In this document: positions 23,285-34,905 of the stretch, piece by piece
Layout: every line of letters begins with the position of its first letter
Position numbering within the stretch: position 1 is the first letter of the stretch
Assembly (NCBI GenBank): GCA_946807835.1
Contig: OX327690.1
Coordinates: 12,496,501 to 12,560,500, forward strand
Length of the DNA: 64,000 bases
Source of the DNA: Ailanthus altissimus
Lineage: Eukaryota; Streptophyta; Magnoliopsida; Sapindales; Simaroubaceae
Direction: 5' to 3'
Position numbers and translations under genes: made by a program
The notes under the pieces: generated by a model
Seen by the model: only the letters and a program-made list of their open reading frames with translations
Told to the model about the DNA's origin: nothing
Databases searched by the model: none

Positions 23285-23560
23285 TTTAGTCTAGTTAATT
23301 GTGCCAAACAGTCGGTTAACTTGGTTAAAAATAATTGGCATTACAAGATATTGCCAAATATTTTAATTTTTTTATAAAAAATTTTATATTAATATAATTA
23401 ATACATAAAATTATAGTTATAAATTTAAATAATTATGTTCAAAAAAAAATTTTAATTATGTTATTATAATATTTATTTAAAAATATATATTTTATATAAA
23501 AATTTAGAAACATAAATTAAATATAATTCCATTGATAACAATCAATAAAAAAATAAAGAC
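23285..23560 (+). repeat. Left terminal block of the hexamer-array composite
   Basis: This stretch is homologous in inverse orientation to 34640-34905. Shared blocks include (G/C)GGTTRAC, AGATATTGCC, ATTAATA(C)ATAAAATTATA and AACATAAATTAAATAT. Both copies sit at the outer edge of AATTTN arrays, so they behave like inverted ends of one large element. Confidence 0.6.
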
Positions 23561-23636
23561 AAAATATATATTAAAAAAATTTACTTTCAATTATAATAAA
23601 TAATATAATTTTAAATTTAATTTATATTTTAATTAT

Positions 23637-23756
23637 TTTTTTTTTTTTGAAGGGGGGAATTATAACATATATTTTTTTTTCCGCACCACCTGGGGGGAGG
23701 GGGGATTCGAACCCAGGTGGGGATGTGAGACTTGGAGGTGCTCAGCCCTCATGCTC
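23637..23756 (-). mobile_element. Short tRNA-type SINE with 14-bp target duplication
   Basis: On the minus strand the 120-bp insert contains GGGTTCGAATCCC, an excellent Pol III B box. About 40 bases upstream is the A-box-like GCATGAGGGCTGAGCA. The tail has A runs (GCGGAAAAAAAAATATATG, then more A near 23640). It is flanked by the perfect 14-bp direct repeat TATATTTTAATTAT at 23623-23636 and 23757-23770, typical of target-primed insertion. It has no tRNA cloverleaf, so it is not a tRNA gene. Confidence 0.75.
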
Positions 23757-26394
23757 TATATTTTAATTATGTTAAATGTTATAATTTTAATTTTAATTAT
23801 GTAAAATATTATAATTTTAAATTCAATATTAATATTAATTTCAATTAAGTTAAATGTTATAATTCAAATTTTAATTTCAATTTTAATTTCAATCAGGTTA
23901 AATATTATTATTCTAAAATTAATTTTAATTTTAATTGTGTTAAATATTATAATTTTAATTTTAATTTAAATTAAATTTCAATTATGTTAAATTTTATAAT
24001 TCTAAAATTAATTTTAATTTCAAATTTAATTACATTAAATGTTAATAATTTCAATTTCAATCACATTAAATGTTATAATTCTAATTTCAATTTAAAATTC
24101 AAATTCAATTACGTTAAATATTGTAATTTCAATTCTAATTTTAATTACATTAAATATTATAGTTTTAAGTCTAATTTCAATTTTAGTTATAATTCTAATT
24201 TCAATTTTAATGTTAAATGTTATAATTCTAATTTCTATTTTAATTACATTAAATGTTACAATTTGAATTCTAATTTTAATTATATTAAATATTATAATTT
24301 CAAATTTTTTATTTTAAATATTACAATTCCAATATCAATTTTAATTACTTTAAATATTACAATTTCAAATTCAATTACAATTTTAATTATGTTAAATGTT
24401 ATATTTAATTACAGTATCAATTTCAATTACGTTAGATATTACAATTCCAATTCTAATTTCGATTTTAGCTATATTAAATATTATAATTACAATTTCAATT
24501 TCAATTTCAATTTCAATTTCAATTTCAATTTTAATTTTAATTTTAATTTCAATTATGTTAAATGTTACAATTCTAATATCAATTTTAATTACTTTAAATA
24601 TTACAATTCTAAATTCAATTGCAATTTTAATTACGTTAAATGTTATATTTAATTACAGTATCGATTTCAATTACGTTAGATGTTACAATTCCAATTCTAA
24701 TTTCGATTTTAACCATGTTAAATGTTATAATTACAATTTCAATTTTAATTTTAATTTCAATTTCAATTACGTTAAATGTTATAATTTTAATTCAAATTTT
24801 AATTTTAATTATGTTAAATATTATAAGTTCAATTCTAATTTTGATTTCAATTATGTAAAATATTTTAATGCCAATTCTTCTAATTTTAATTTAAATTATG
24901 TTATATGTCATAATTTCAAATTCAATATTAATTTCAATTACGTTAAATATTATAATTCTAAAATCCAATTTTAAATTTAATTTCAACTACATTAAATTTT
25001 ATAATTACAAATTTAATTTTAAATTTCATTTCAACTACGTTAAATGTTATAAATTAAAATTTAATTTCAATTTTAATTATGTTAAATATTATAACTCAAT
25101 TCTAAATTTAATCTCATTTATGTTAAATGTTATATTTCAAATTAATTTTCAATTCCAATTACATTAAATGTTATAATTCTAAATCTAATTTCAATTCTAA
25201 GTATGTTAAATATTATAATTCCAAATGCAATTTTAATTGTAATTTCAAGTACATTAAATGTTATAATTCTAATTTTAATTTTAAATTCAATTTCAATTAC
25301 GTTAAGTACGTTAAATATTATAATTTTAAATCTAATTTTAATTTTAATTTTATTAAATGTTGCAATTTCAATCTAATTTTGGTTTCAATTACGTTAAATG
25401 TTATAATTTCATATCCAATTTCAATTCTAATTTTGTTAAAGGTTATAATTTCAATTCTAATTTTAAATTCAATTCCTATTATGTTAAATATTATAATTCC
25501 AAATCCAAATTCGATTCCAAGTACGTTAATGTTATAATTTCAATTCCAATTTTAATTTTAATTAGGTTAAATAATTTTTATTTTTATTCTAATTATGTTA
25601 AATATTATAATTTTAATTCTAAATTTGATTTTAATTACGTTAAATGATACAATTCCAATTTTAAATTCAATTACGTCAAATATTATAATTCTAATTTTAA
25701 TTTTAATTTCAATTTGAATTATGTTAAATGTTACAATTTTAATTTCAACTTCAATTATGTTAAAATGTTATAATTTTAATTTCAATTACATTAAATATTA
25801 TAATTACAATTACAATATTGATTTTAATTACGTTAATTATTATAATTATAATTTTAATTATAATTTTGATTTCAATTACTTAAGTGTTATAATTTTAATT
25901 TCAATTCTGATTTTAATTACGTTAAATATTATAATTGCAATCTAATTTTAATTTCAATTATATTAAATGTTATAATTCTAATTTTAATTACGTTAAATGT
26001 TATAATTCTAAGTCCACTTTCGATTTCATTTACATGTTATAATTTCAAATCTAATTTCAATTCAATTACGTTAAAAAATATAATTCCAATTTCAGTTATG
26101 TTAAATATAATAATTCCAATTTCAATTTTAATTCTAATTTTAATTACATAAAATATTATAATTAAATTTTAATTTTAATTACGTTAAATGTTATAATTCA
26201 AATTCTAATTCTAATTTTAATTACGTTAAAGTTATAATTCCAATTCTAATTTCAATTTCAATAAATGTTAAATGTTATAATTCTAATTTTAGTTTTAAAT
26301 ACGTTAAATATTATAATTATAATTTTAACTTCATTTACGTTAAGCATTATAATTATAATTCCAATTCTAATTTTAATTTAAATTAAATGTTATA
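23757..26394 (+). repeat. Hexamer-based array, plus orientation, ~2.6 kb
   Basis: Runs of AATTTC/AATTTT/AATTCT are punctuated every 35-60 bp by TTAAATGTTATAATT or TTAAATATTATAATT, usually after AATTACG or AATTATG. The 6-bp period keeps translation frames open and gives Asn/Phe/Ile-rich peptides, which are artefacts. CG occurs mainly in the repeated ATTACGTTAAAT junction. Unit lengths vary, so this is not a classical fixed-length satellite. Confidence 0.9.
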
Positions 26395-27572
26395 AGGATA
26401 AAGTCAAATTTACTCTAATGTTTTAGGCTAATTTATAACTTTACCCTAATTAGAGATAAAATACTTAATTTTACTTTAATCCGTTAATCCTTGCCATCAA
26501 TTTGGATGAAAATATTAGCTTTAATAGATAATTACCAGTTTACCCTCATTATTTGTCATTTAACCTTGGACACGTGACACAATCTCACTAGTTCATTGTC
26601 ATTAAATACGTGGCGCAATCCCATTCGTTTATTTAATTTAATATAATTTAAAAAAATTAATAAATACATATTTTTTTAATAAAGTAACACGTGTCAAATA
26701 CTAATTAGTTACAAATTATATGTGTCATCCTATAATGAGTTTACAATTATAATAAATATATTTCAAAATAATTCATTAATAATTAAAAAACCTGCCACCG
26801 TAGCTAAAAAACAACTATCAGTTGGCGGTTATTTTTTGGCGACACTCCAACAACAAAAATGACCAAATTTTACATCATTGGACCCTATTTTCTTGATCTA
26901 AACAATGGTGTGGTTATTTTTGTAATTAAAAAGATGAGAAAACTACCAAATAGGGTGGTGAAGGGCGATAGCCACCATCGACCGTCGTCAAACGAGGAGG
27001 CGATGACTTACACCGCCCTTACCCATGGATAGATCGGCGACCTACTTATACCACCACCCGTCAATATTAATTTTGGCCATCTTCGGGTCTTTTTTCATAA
27101 AAAACAAAATGACCTAACCATTGTATAGATCAGAAAAAATAGAGTCCAATGATATAAAATATGATTAATTTTGTTGTCAAAAAGTCGTTAAAAAATAGCT
27201 GCCGGCGATTTTTCAGTGATGGTGGCAAATTTTTTTAATCATTAATTATTTTGTTTTAAAAATATAAACTAATGATATATTGTCACGTGTCCAAAGTAAC
27301 TAATCACATTGTGACATGTATTTTTTAAAATTATTTTAAATTAAATTAATGAATAAGGTTTGTGCCACATGTTCAAAAAGACAATATATAGGTAAGATTG
27401 TATCACGTGTCTAAAGTGTAATTTATTTATATGGTTAAATTACTTTTTTACCTTCTATAATTAAAACTAACATCAAAAGTAATAGACTGGGATAAAATTG
27501 AGTATTTTTTAATCTAATTGGGATAAAGTTGTTAGTTAACCCAAAACATTATGGTAAATTTGTTGTTATTCT
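26395..27572. mobile_element. Fold-back MULE-MITE inserted in the hexamer array, 1178 bp
   Basis: The left end is AGGATAAAGTCAAATTTAC and the right end on the minus strand is AGAATAACAACAAATTTAC. Inverted similarity continues through most of the element, including ATGTTTTRGG, CACGTG(A/T) blocks, and a GC-richer core with complementary AAAATGACC and TGCCACC motifs. Flanking 9-mers AATGTTATA (26386-26394) and AATGTTGTA (27573-27581) differ by one base, a Mutator-type target duplication. It has no coding capacity. Confidence 0.8.
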
Positions 27573-27905
27573 AATGTTGTAATTCTAATTCCAATTCTAA
27601 TTTTAATTACATAAAATAATATAATTTTAATTTTAGTTTCAAATACATTAAATGCTATAATTTTAATTCTAATTTTAATTTTAATTTCAAATATGTTAAA
27701 CATTGTAATTCCAATTCCAATTTCAACTTCGATTACGTTAAACATTATAATTTCAAGTCAAATTTCAATTTCAATTACGTTAAATGTTATAATTTTAATT
27801 TTAATTTTAATTTCAATTATGTTAAATGTTATAATTTTAATGATAAATTTTGATTAAATTTTAAAAATGTTAAATGTTATAATTCAAATTCTAATTTCAA
27901 TTTCA
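27573..27905 (+). repeat. Hexamer-based array, continuation after the MITE
   Basis: The same AATTTN/TTAAATGTTATAATT pattern and orientation as 23757-26394 continue across the MITE. The MITE therefore split a single array. Confidence 0.9.
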
Positions 27906-28248
27906 AAAAATCCAAAATTAGAAGTTAGAAATATATTTTGGACTTGATATATATATTTGCAATAAATCTGTAATTGGAAATTAGAAATATGTATGTGAAT
28001 TATTTATTTTGAAAATTAAAATTTTAGATTTGTTATATATTTTAAAAATTAAAAATTAGAATATTAAGATAGTTCAATAAACCCTTTGAAAATTAAAAAA
28101 ATCCAATATATATATATATATAAAAGTAAAGATCAAAAGTCAAAACCTACCCAAAAAATTTAATTTAGCGTAATTAAAATATTTTGTTATATATTTTTAA
28201 ATTTAACATAATTTAAATTTTATTTTGTTACATATAAGTCATTTTGTG
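27906..28248 (+). repeat. Unique-looking AT-rich block with an inverted copy at ~35400-35700
   Basis: Blocks such as TCCAAAATTAGAAGTTAGAA and ATATATTTTGGACTTG reappear inverted near 35650-35690. TTAATTTTTAAGAATATA-type blocks and a TTAATTACG(C/T)-like boundary also match. It is non-coding. Confidence 0.6.
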
Positions 28249-28821
28249 GGTGAAAATCAAAACTAGTAAAAATATGTAGTATATTAAGTGAGAACATACA
28301 TGATATTCTGTCTGATTAATTTATTTTTTATTTTTTGTAACATATATAAAAACCATACTTATGTAGCATACTCATAAAAATAAGTTCTCCTTATATTATA
28401 TGACTTATTTTCAATGGTAAATGATAAAATACTGAAAATTTAAAAGTTGGGATATAGGCTCTTTTCTAGGTGAAAAATAAAAATAGTAAGAACATGTAGT
28501 ATATTAAGTGGGAACATACACAATGTTCTATGTGATTAAATTTTTTTTTTGTAACATATATAAAAATTATACTTATATAGAACACTCATAAAATAGTTTT
28601 TCCTTATATTACATGACTTATTTTTAATGGTAGTGAAAAAAATGTTAAAAATATAAAAGTAGGAATATAGGCCATTTTATGAGTGAAAACAAAACTTATG
28701 TAGAACACTTATAAAATAGTTTCCTCTTATATATGTAGTATTACTTAATATACTACATATTCTCATTATTTACCTTGTTATATGTTAAGTAGAATACAAC
28801 AAATAGATAGTGGGAACATAA
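28249..28821 (+). repeat. Tandem ~215-bp repeats, about 2.5 copies
   Basis: Successive copies start at GTGAAAA sites near 28251, 28471 and 28684. Each carries ATGTAGTATATTAAGTG, GTAACATATATAAAAA, ACTCATAAAA and TGACTTATTTT blocks. The copies resemble the ends of the fold-back element at 28996-32945, so they appear to be relatives of it. Confidence 0.7.
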
Positions 28822-28995
28822 GTTAAATGTTATAATTATAAATCTAATTTTAATTTTAATTACGTTAAATATTATAATTCTAATTCTAATTTTAATTTCG
28901 TTAAATATTATAATTCTAATTTTAATTTTAAATTCAATTTCAATTACGCTAAATATTATAATTTTAATTCTAATTTTTAAATTTAATTTCAATTC
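28822..28995 (+). repeat. Short hexamer-based array
   Basis: Plus-orientation AATTTN units with TTAAATRTTATAATT punctuation lie between the 215-bp repeats and the left end of the 22-bp fold-back element. The junction AGTGGGAACATAAGTTAAATG recurs in similar form near 33104, so the same boundary occurs twice. Confidence 0.85.
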
Positions 28996-29482
28996 GTTAG
29001 ATCACATATTTTCAGTGGTAATCGACAACGTGCTAACAATGTAAAAGTGGGGATATGAGAACTTTTCTAGGTGAAAATAGCAAATAGTGAAAATATATAG
29101 TATATTAAATAGGAACATGTAGTATATTAAGTGAAAATATTTAGTATATGAAATGCGAACATGTAGTAAATTAAGTGAGATAATTTAGTATATTAAGTGG
29201 GAACATATAGTATATTAAGTTAGAATATTTAGTATGTTAAGTGCAAACATGTAGTTTATTAAGTGAGAATATTTAGTATATTAAGTTGGAACACGTAGTA
29301 TGTGAAGTAGGAACATGTAGTATATTAAGTAGGAACATTTAGTATGTTAAATGAGAATGTATAGTATATTAAGTAGAAACATGTAGTTGTTCTCACTTAA
29401 CATACTAAATATTCTCACTTAATATACTACGTGTTCTCATTTAACATACTAAATGTTCTCACTTAATAAACTATATGTTTCT
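28996..29482 (+). repeat. Left arm of a fold-back element built of ~22-bp repeats
   Basis: The outer part (CATATTTTCAGTGGTAATCG, AACGTGCTAAC) leads into about 14 degenerate units of the type GAACATGTAGTATATTAAGT up to 29388. From 29389 the same unit runs in the opposite orientation (ACTTAACATACTAAATATTC). The partner arm lies at 32307-32945. There are no unique spacers, so it is not a CRISPR array. Confidence 0.8.
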
Positions 29483-31649
29483 TGTAGTAACCACTTATCC
29501 AACATCGAAAAGAATAAATATTTATATATATGTATAATATTCATATTTTATTTGTATGTGGATGATACTTAATTTATGTATTGTTATTAGTATTATTTGT
29601 ATAGATTAAGGACATACTACTAGTATTGGGTTTATTTGCAAGACTTTAGATTTATTTTAGGGACCAAATTGTAATACTTTAAAAGTTTAAGGGGTTAATT
29701 TATAAATACTAAACGTTACCCTCTTAGTATAAAAATACACATTTTAAACCCTAATTTACTCAATTTTGGGTCGAGTCACCCCTTTAGAGAGAGAAATAGA
29801 GGGGAGAGAAAGAAAAGAAGAAGAAGAAATTAGAATTTTAGATTTTAAGAGGTATATAATAACTATTTCTCAATTTATTGGTGTTAATTAAGTTAATTCC
29901 TTTAAGTTTTGATTTCTGGACAAATGAAAATTTGGGGATTTGGTGTGGATTTTGTAAGATATATTGAGAATTGATGATGATTATGTAGATAGTTTGATAA
30001 ATCATGATGAATTACAACATTTCTACTTGATAGTCTCTTAATCTGGAAATTTTATAAATTGTTGTGATTCAATTCTGGTTTTGGCTTTTGAGACTATGAA
30101 ACTAGACATGTATAGAATCATTTGAGACTTTAAATCAATTCAAAATTTTAGAAATTGAATTTGTAGTGAATTTACCAAAATAATCCTAAATTTCTAGAAA
30201 TTTTCTATGTTAATAGTATGATACAGTGACAAATAATTTTTAATCTATTGCATGATCTTCAAAACTTACGAATTTTTGCAATATGATAAATTTATATATC
30301 TAATATGATATATTCAAAATTAATAATTTAGATCAATGGTTAAATTGTTATGATTTTTTAAAACGTATCAGCTCATTGCAGTATTTGATTAATAGATTTT
30401 TAAAGTTATAGAATAAAATAGTTTTAAAATACTTTTGGCAGGGATTTTGAAGTGAAATATTTATCATGAATTGAAATATGTATCAATAGTAATTCTATGG
30501 TAGTTTTATAATTTTTGAGTTAGTATATGATTTTATAAAATTGAGAGATTGAATACTGTTCAATAAATATCTTAATCCTGTCGGAATAATAGTTTGGATT
30601 TGATAGTGTTTATGAAATGGATTGTGTATGAATTATGATATAATATTCATACATAAGGAGTATATATGAGTTAAGAAAGATATATTCTAATTTTGGAGCA
30701 ATTGGACATCATTTGATGTATAAGAAAATTTTGTTAAGTGTAAGTGGTCAGAATGATAAGTTTTGAGAAATTAAGTAATTAGACCAATTCGATGTGATAA
30801 GTACAATATGTGTAATTTTGTAAGCTATTTAAAGTATTTTGTGTGAATATTGAGGCTTATGAAAGGATTAATCTCCATTGATCGGTTAAGGAGGATTAAG
30901 CCTTGTAGCCGAAAGTGCTAAGAGGTAAGTATACTAGACTTATACTGAAATCACAATAAACATAGTAATTGTTATGTATGATTTTATAAATGTACTTAGG
31001 AATATGTTTATGTTATGTCAAAATATATTTTGATATGAAATGTGAAAGACATGTGTTTATGAATGTGAGTATGGACATACATGACATATATGTGTTTTTG
31101 AAAGTGAGCTTTCAAAATAAAATGTGGTTAATAAAGAAAGCTTTTGAAGTGTAATATATCCATGATAAACATTTTGTATTTTGAGGATGCTTGAACTCAC
31201 TGTTGACTTAGTAGGCATCTTATGTGATTTTTGAAGCCTTTATGTGTGGTCTTTCCTTCGGGATTGGTATATGTTATGTGTTCCGTATGTAAGGAGGATT
31301 CTATTGGTACCTAAAGGAAAAGTGAGTCATCACATTCGTGTAGTAGCGTATTGGTGCATGTGAGAGGACTCATCGATGATCAAGGTGAGGGTTTGGCTTT
31401 TACCTTCAGGCATGAGCGTTATATATATGTGTAATTTAAACCTCACTTGTGCTATTCCTCTTATACGGTATGTCATTGACGGGTGATATTTGGCTTATTA
31501 TGTGATATGTGATATAAAAGTCTTACTAAGTAGTAGTTGAGTGATGATATTCCTATTATATGTTTTGAAAGAATGTGTAAATACTTACCTGACATGTGAT
31601 TTGATAAGATTATGATTTTGATTTATCACAGCATATCATACACATACAT

Positions 31650-31696
<47 letters not shown>

Positions 31697-32306
31697 TTGT
31701 ATTTTGATATATGAAAAACTAATATGCTTACTGAGTTTCATACTCGTTATAATTTATGGTGATTTCAGATAAATAAGGTATATGTGTGCTTAGCGGATTT
31801 GGCAAGACTTCTGTTGTCCCTTGGGTTCCCTAAGTTGCTAGGTTGTTAAGTGTTTCATTTGTGGATACGTAGTTTAAGATATTTTATTTGTCCCTATTAA
31901 ATAAATACTTATGTATTATTTTATTAGGTGTGGTTGTATTTGGTTTATGTTTCACCAAGTATGGTTATGAGTGAAACTTTGTGTTGAACTTACTAATCCA
32001 ATGGACAGCAGAAGCCTTGCCAAATCTGCTAAGTATTTTATTTGTGGACACGTAGTTTAAGATATTTTATTTCTCTCTATTAAATAAATACTTATGCATT
32101 ATTTTATTTGGTGTGGTTGTATTCGGTTTATGTTTCACCAAGTATGGTTATGAGTAGAGCTTTGTGTTGAACTTACTAGCAACTTGCTAAGAATTCTTAT
32201 GTTGAATTTAAGTTTGAAATTTTATACAATATTAATTATGAGTGCACATTATTGAATGAGTATAAGTTATGTCGTGTGTCAGATCTTTTGGGTCTGGGGC
32301 GTGACA
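29483..32306 (+). mobile_element. Solo LTR, 2824 bp, probably Ty3-gypsy type
   Basis: It starts TGTAGTAACCACTTATCCAA and ends GGTCTGGGGCGTGACA, with TG...CA termini. The perfect 5-bp target duplication TTTCT sits at 29478-29482 and 32307-32311. The 22-bp repeats resume on the other side in the same orientation, so the insertion point is exact. The GGGGCGTGACA end is common in plant gypsy LTRs. A promoter-like zone near 29700-29830 has AAACCCTAATTTACTC followed by GA-rich leader sequence. It holds a (TA)n run at ~31650-31690 and a 183-bp internal duplication. No protein-coding gene was found. Confidence 0.88.
31861..32190 (+). repeat. ~183-bp tandem duplication inside the solo LTR
   Basis: GTGGATACGTAGTTTAAGAT at 31861 recurs as GTGGACACGTAGTTTAAGAT at 32044. 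Both are followed by ATTAAATAAATACTTATG and TTTCACCAAGTATGGTTATG. The copies differ at scattered positions, so the duplication is older than the one at 54.6 kb. Confidence 0.8.
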
Positions 32307-32945
32307 TTTCTACTTAACATACTACATGTTTCCACTTAACATACTATATGTTCCTACTTAATACTTAACATATTAAATGTTTTCGTTTAATATACTACAT
32401 GTTCCCACTTAATATACTATATGTTCTCACTTAATATACTAATTTTTTCACTTAATATACTACATGTTCCCACTTTATATACTATACGTTCCCACTTAAT
32501 ATACTAAATGTTTCCACTTAATATACCACATGTTCTCATTTAATATACTACATATTCCCACTTAACATACTTAATATTCTAACTTAATATACTATATATT
32601 TCCACTTAATATATTACATGTTTCTACTTAATATACTGATTTTTTTCACTTAATATACTACATGCTCTCATTTAATTTACTAAATTTTCTCACTTAATAT
32701 ATTATATGTTTCTATTTAATATACAAATGTTCTCACTTAACATACTAAATATTTTTATTTAATATACTACATATTCTCACTTAATATACTAAATATTCCC
32801 ACTTAATATACTAAATATTCTCACATAATATACTATATACTTACCATATTTGCCATTTTCACCCAGCAAAATGTCCATATCATCATTTTTATATTTTTAG
32901 TACGTTGTTAATTACCACTGAAAATATGTAATTTAATATAAGGGG
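32307..32945 (-). repeat. Right arm of the 22-bp-repeat fold-back element
   Basis: About 24 degenerate units of the type ACTTAATATACTACATGTTC are followed by the inverse of the outer end at 28996 (ATTACCACTGAAAATATG, GTACGTTGTTAATT). With the left arm it forms an inverted repeat of roughly 480-640 bp per side. Confidence 0.8.
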
Positions 32946-33114
32946 TTCTAATTTTATGAGTGTTCTACATATATATAATTTTTATATATACTACAAAAAA
33001 AAAGTAAATTAACCACAAACAGCGTCGTGTTCTCACTTAACATACAACATGTTCCCACAATTTGTTTTGTTGTATGTAAAGTGAAATACAACATACAACA
33101 ATTAGTGGGAACAT
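32946..33114. repeat. Junction segment related to the 28.3-28.8 kb repeats
   Basis: It contains TTATGAGTGTTCTACATATATA, AATACAACATACAACAAT and AGTGGGAACATAAACTAAATG. These match 28.6-28.83 kb and lead into the next hexamer array. Confidence 0.55.
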
Positions 33115-34115
33115 AAACTAAATGTTATAATTTCAAATCTAATTTCAAATTTAATTATGTTAAATGTTATAATTTTAATTCTAATTTTAGTTTTAGTTTC
33201 GTTAAATGTTATAATTCTAATGCTAATTTTAAATTCAGTTTTAATTATACTAAATATATCATTTCAATTCTAATTTTTAAATTTAATTTCAATTATGTTA
33301 AATCTTATAATTTCAATTCTAATTTTAAATTCAATTTCACTTATGTTAAATGTTATAATTATAATTTCAATTTTAAATTCAATTTTAATTATGTTAAATT
33401 TTATAATTTCAAATCTAATTTCAATTTTAATTACATTAAATATTATAATTTCAATTCTAATTTTAAATTCAATTTCACTTACATTAAATGTTAAAATTTC
33501 AATTTTATTTTTAAATTCAATTTCACTTACGTTAAATGTTATAATTTTAATTCCAATTTTAAATTCAAGGTCAATTATATTAAATATTATAAATTTTAAA
33601 TTTAATTTCAATTACATTAAATGTTATAATTCTAATTCTAATTTTAAATTAAATGTTAATTATGTTAAATATTATAATTCCAATTCTAATTTTTAAATTT
33701 AATTTCAATTACATTAAATCTTATAATTTTAATTTTAATTTTAAATTCAATTTCACTTATGTTAATTGTTATAATTCTAATTTCAATTTTAAATTCAATT
33801 TTAATTACATTAAGTTTTATAATTTCAAATCTAATTTCAATTTCACTTATATTAAATGTTATAATTCTAATTCTAATTTTAATTTTAATTTCAATTACAT
33901 TAAATGTGATAATTTTTATTCCAATTTTAAATTCAATTTCACCTACATTAAATATTATAATTCTAATTTTATTTTTAAATTAAATTTTATTTACGTTAAA
34001 TGTTATAATTCTAAATCTAATTTTAATTTTAATTTTAATTACATTAAATTTCATAATTGTAATTCTAATTACATTACACTTTATAATTCAAATTCAAATT
34101 TTATTTACATTAAAC
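33115..34115 (+). repeat. Hexamer-based array, plus orientation, ~1.0 kb
   Basis: Regular alternation of AATTTYAATTACRTTAAATGTTATAATT and AATTCTAATTTTAAATTC-type segments gives a unit of about 50-60 bp, more regular than the left array. Open frames on both strands are produced by the repeat. Confidence 0.9.
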
Positions 34116-34404
34116 TCTGACGGTGGGGCCTTATGGGGAACGCCCTGCTCAATAAGAATAGCACACCATCTGCTTCAAGCGTACCTCTGTATCGACTAAA
34201 TCACTCTAAAAGTCTTGTCGGTGAATCAGTGAATCAAGTGAGCTGGTTAGATGCGTGGGGCAGAGGGCTTGTAGTACCCTCTTCTCTTGATCCAACATTT
34301 TCTTCACTTCATTGAAGCAATTGTAATAGCTCCGACACCCATTGATTTTGTACCTTTTAACATCTTAGGTTGAGAATTCTCATCACACTTTCTACTTTAC
34401 TATG
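34116..34404 (+). other. Non-repetitive GC-richer island between opposed arrays
   Basis: About 290 bp begins CTCTGACGGTGGGGCCTTAT. Its base composition is clearly different from the arrays on either side. It contains a 60-codon frame from 34133 without a recognised domain. It sits exactly where array orientation flips. It could be a captured fragment or the true interior of the large element. Origin not identified. Confidence 0.6.
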
Positions 34405-34640
34405 TTATGTTAAAATTGAAATTGAAATTAAAATTAAAATTAAAATATTTAACATAATTAAATTTGAAATAGAAATGTGAATTATAATATTTAACCTAAT
34501 TGAAATTGAATTTGAAATTATAATATTTTACATAATTAAAATTGAAAATGGAATTGAAATTATAATATTTAACATAATTGAAATATAAATTGAATTTGAA
34601 ATTATAACATTTAATTTAATTGAAATTAAAATTTTTTGGT
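34405..34640 (-). repeat. Hexamer-based array, minus orientation
   Basis: GAAATTAAAATT runs and AATATTTAACATAATT punctuation are the complement of the plus arrays. This is the shortest array. It leads straight into the terminal block at 34640-34905. Confidence 0.85.
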
Positions 34641-34905
34641 ATGTATATTTTTTATTGGTCATTATCATTAGAATAATATTTAATTTATGTTTTCATATTT
34701 TTATATAAAATATGTTTTATTTTATAAAAAAAATTATAATAACATTATTTTTTTGACTTAATTGATTCAAAATTTATAATTATAATTTTATATATTAATT
34801 TTATTAATAGATGGGCCTTTATGATAAAAGTCAAAGTAATCGGCAATATCTAAGATTTCTGGTCACCTTAGCTAACGTCAACCGGCTGTACTGTAGTTAA
34901 TCCCT
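34640..34905 (-). repeat. Right terminal block, inverse of 23285-23560
   Basis: Read on the minus strand it shows GCCGGTTGACGTTAGC, TTAGATATTGCCGATT, AATATATAAAATTATAATT and ACATAAATTAAATATTATTC in the same order as the left block. It defines a candidate right end of a composite element of about 11.6 kb. Confidence 0.6.

Noticed and set aside
23690..23760. tRNA gene suggested by GGTTCGAATCC
   Set aside because: No acceptor stem or anticodon arm can be formed; A tails and a 14-bp duplication indicate a SINE.
23984..25945. Long open frames with Asn/Phe/Tyr/Ile-rich repeats (up to 222 codons)
   Set aside because: They arise because a 6-bp repeat unit without stops keeps frames open in more than one phase. 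No start context, domain or frame preference is seen.
29060..29470. Short regular repeats resembling a CRISPR array
   Set aside because: Units are contiguous and degenerate with no unique spacers, orientation flips within the array, and the genome is a plant's.
33270..34120. Overlapping open frames on both strands in the second array
   Set aside because: Same repeat artefact; both strands are open over the same bases.
34133..34315. 60-codon frame in the central island as a real gene
   Set aside because: No recognised domain, no promoter or splice support; kept only as a note in the island entry.
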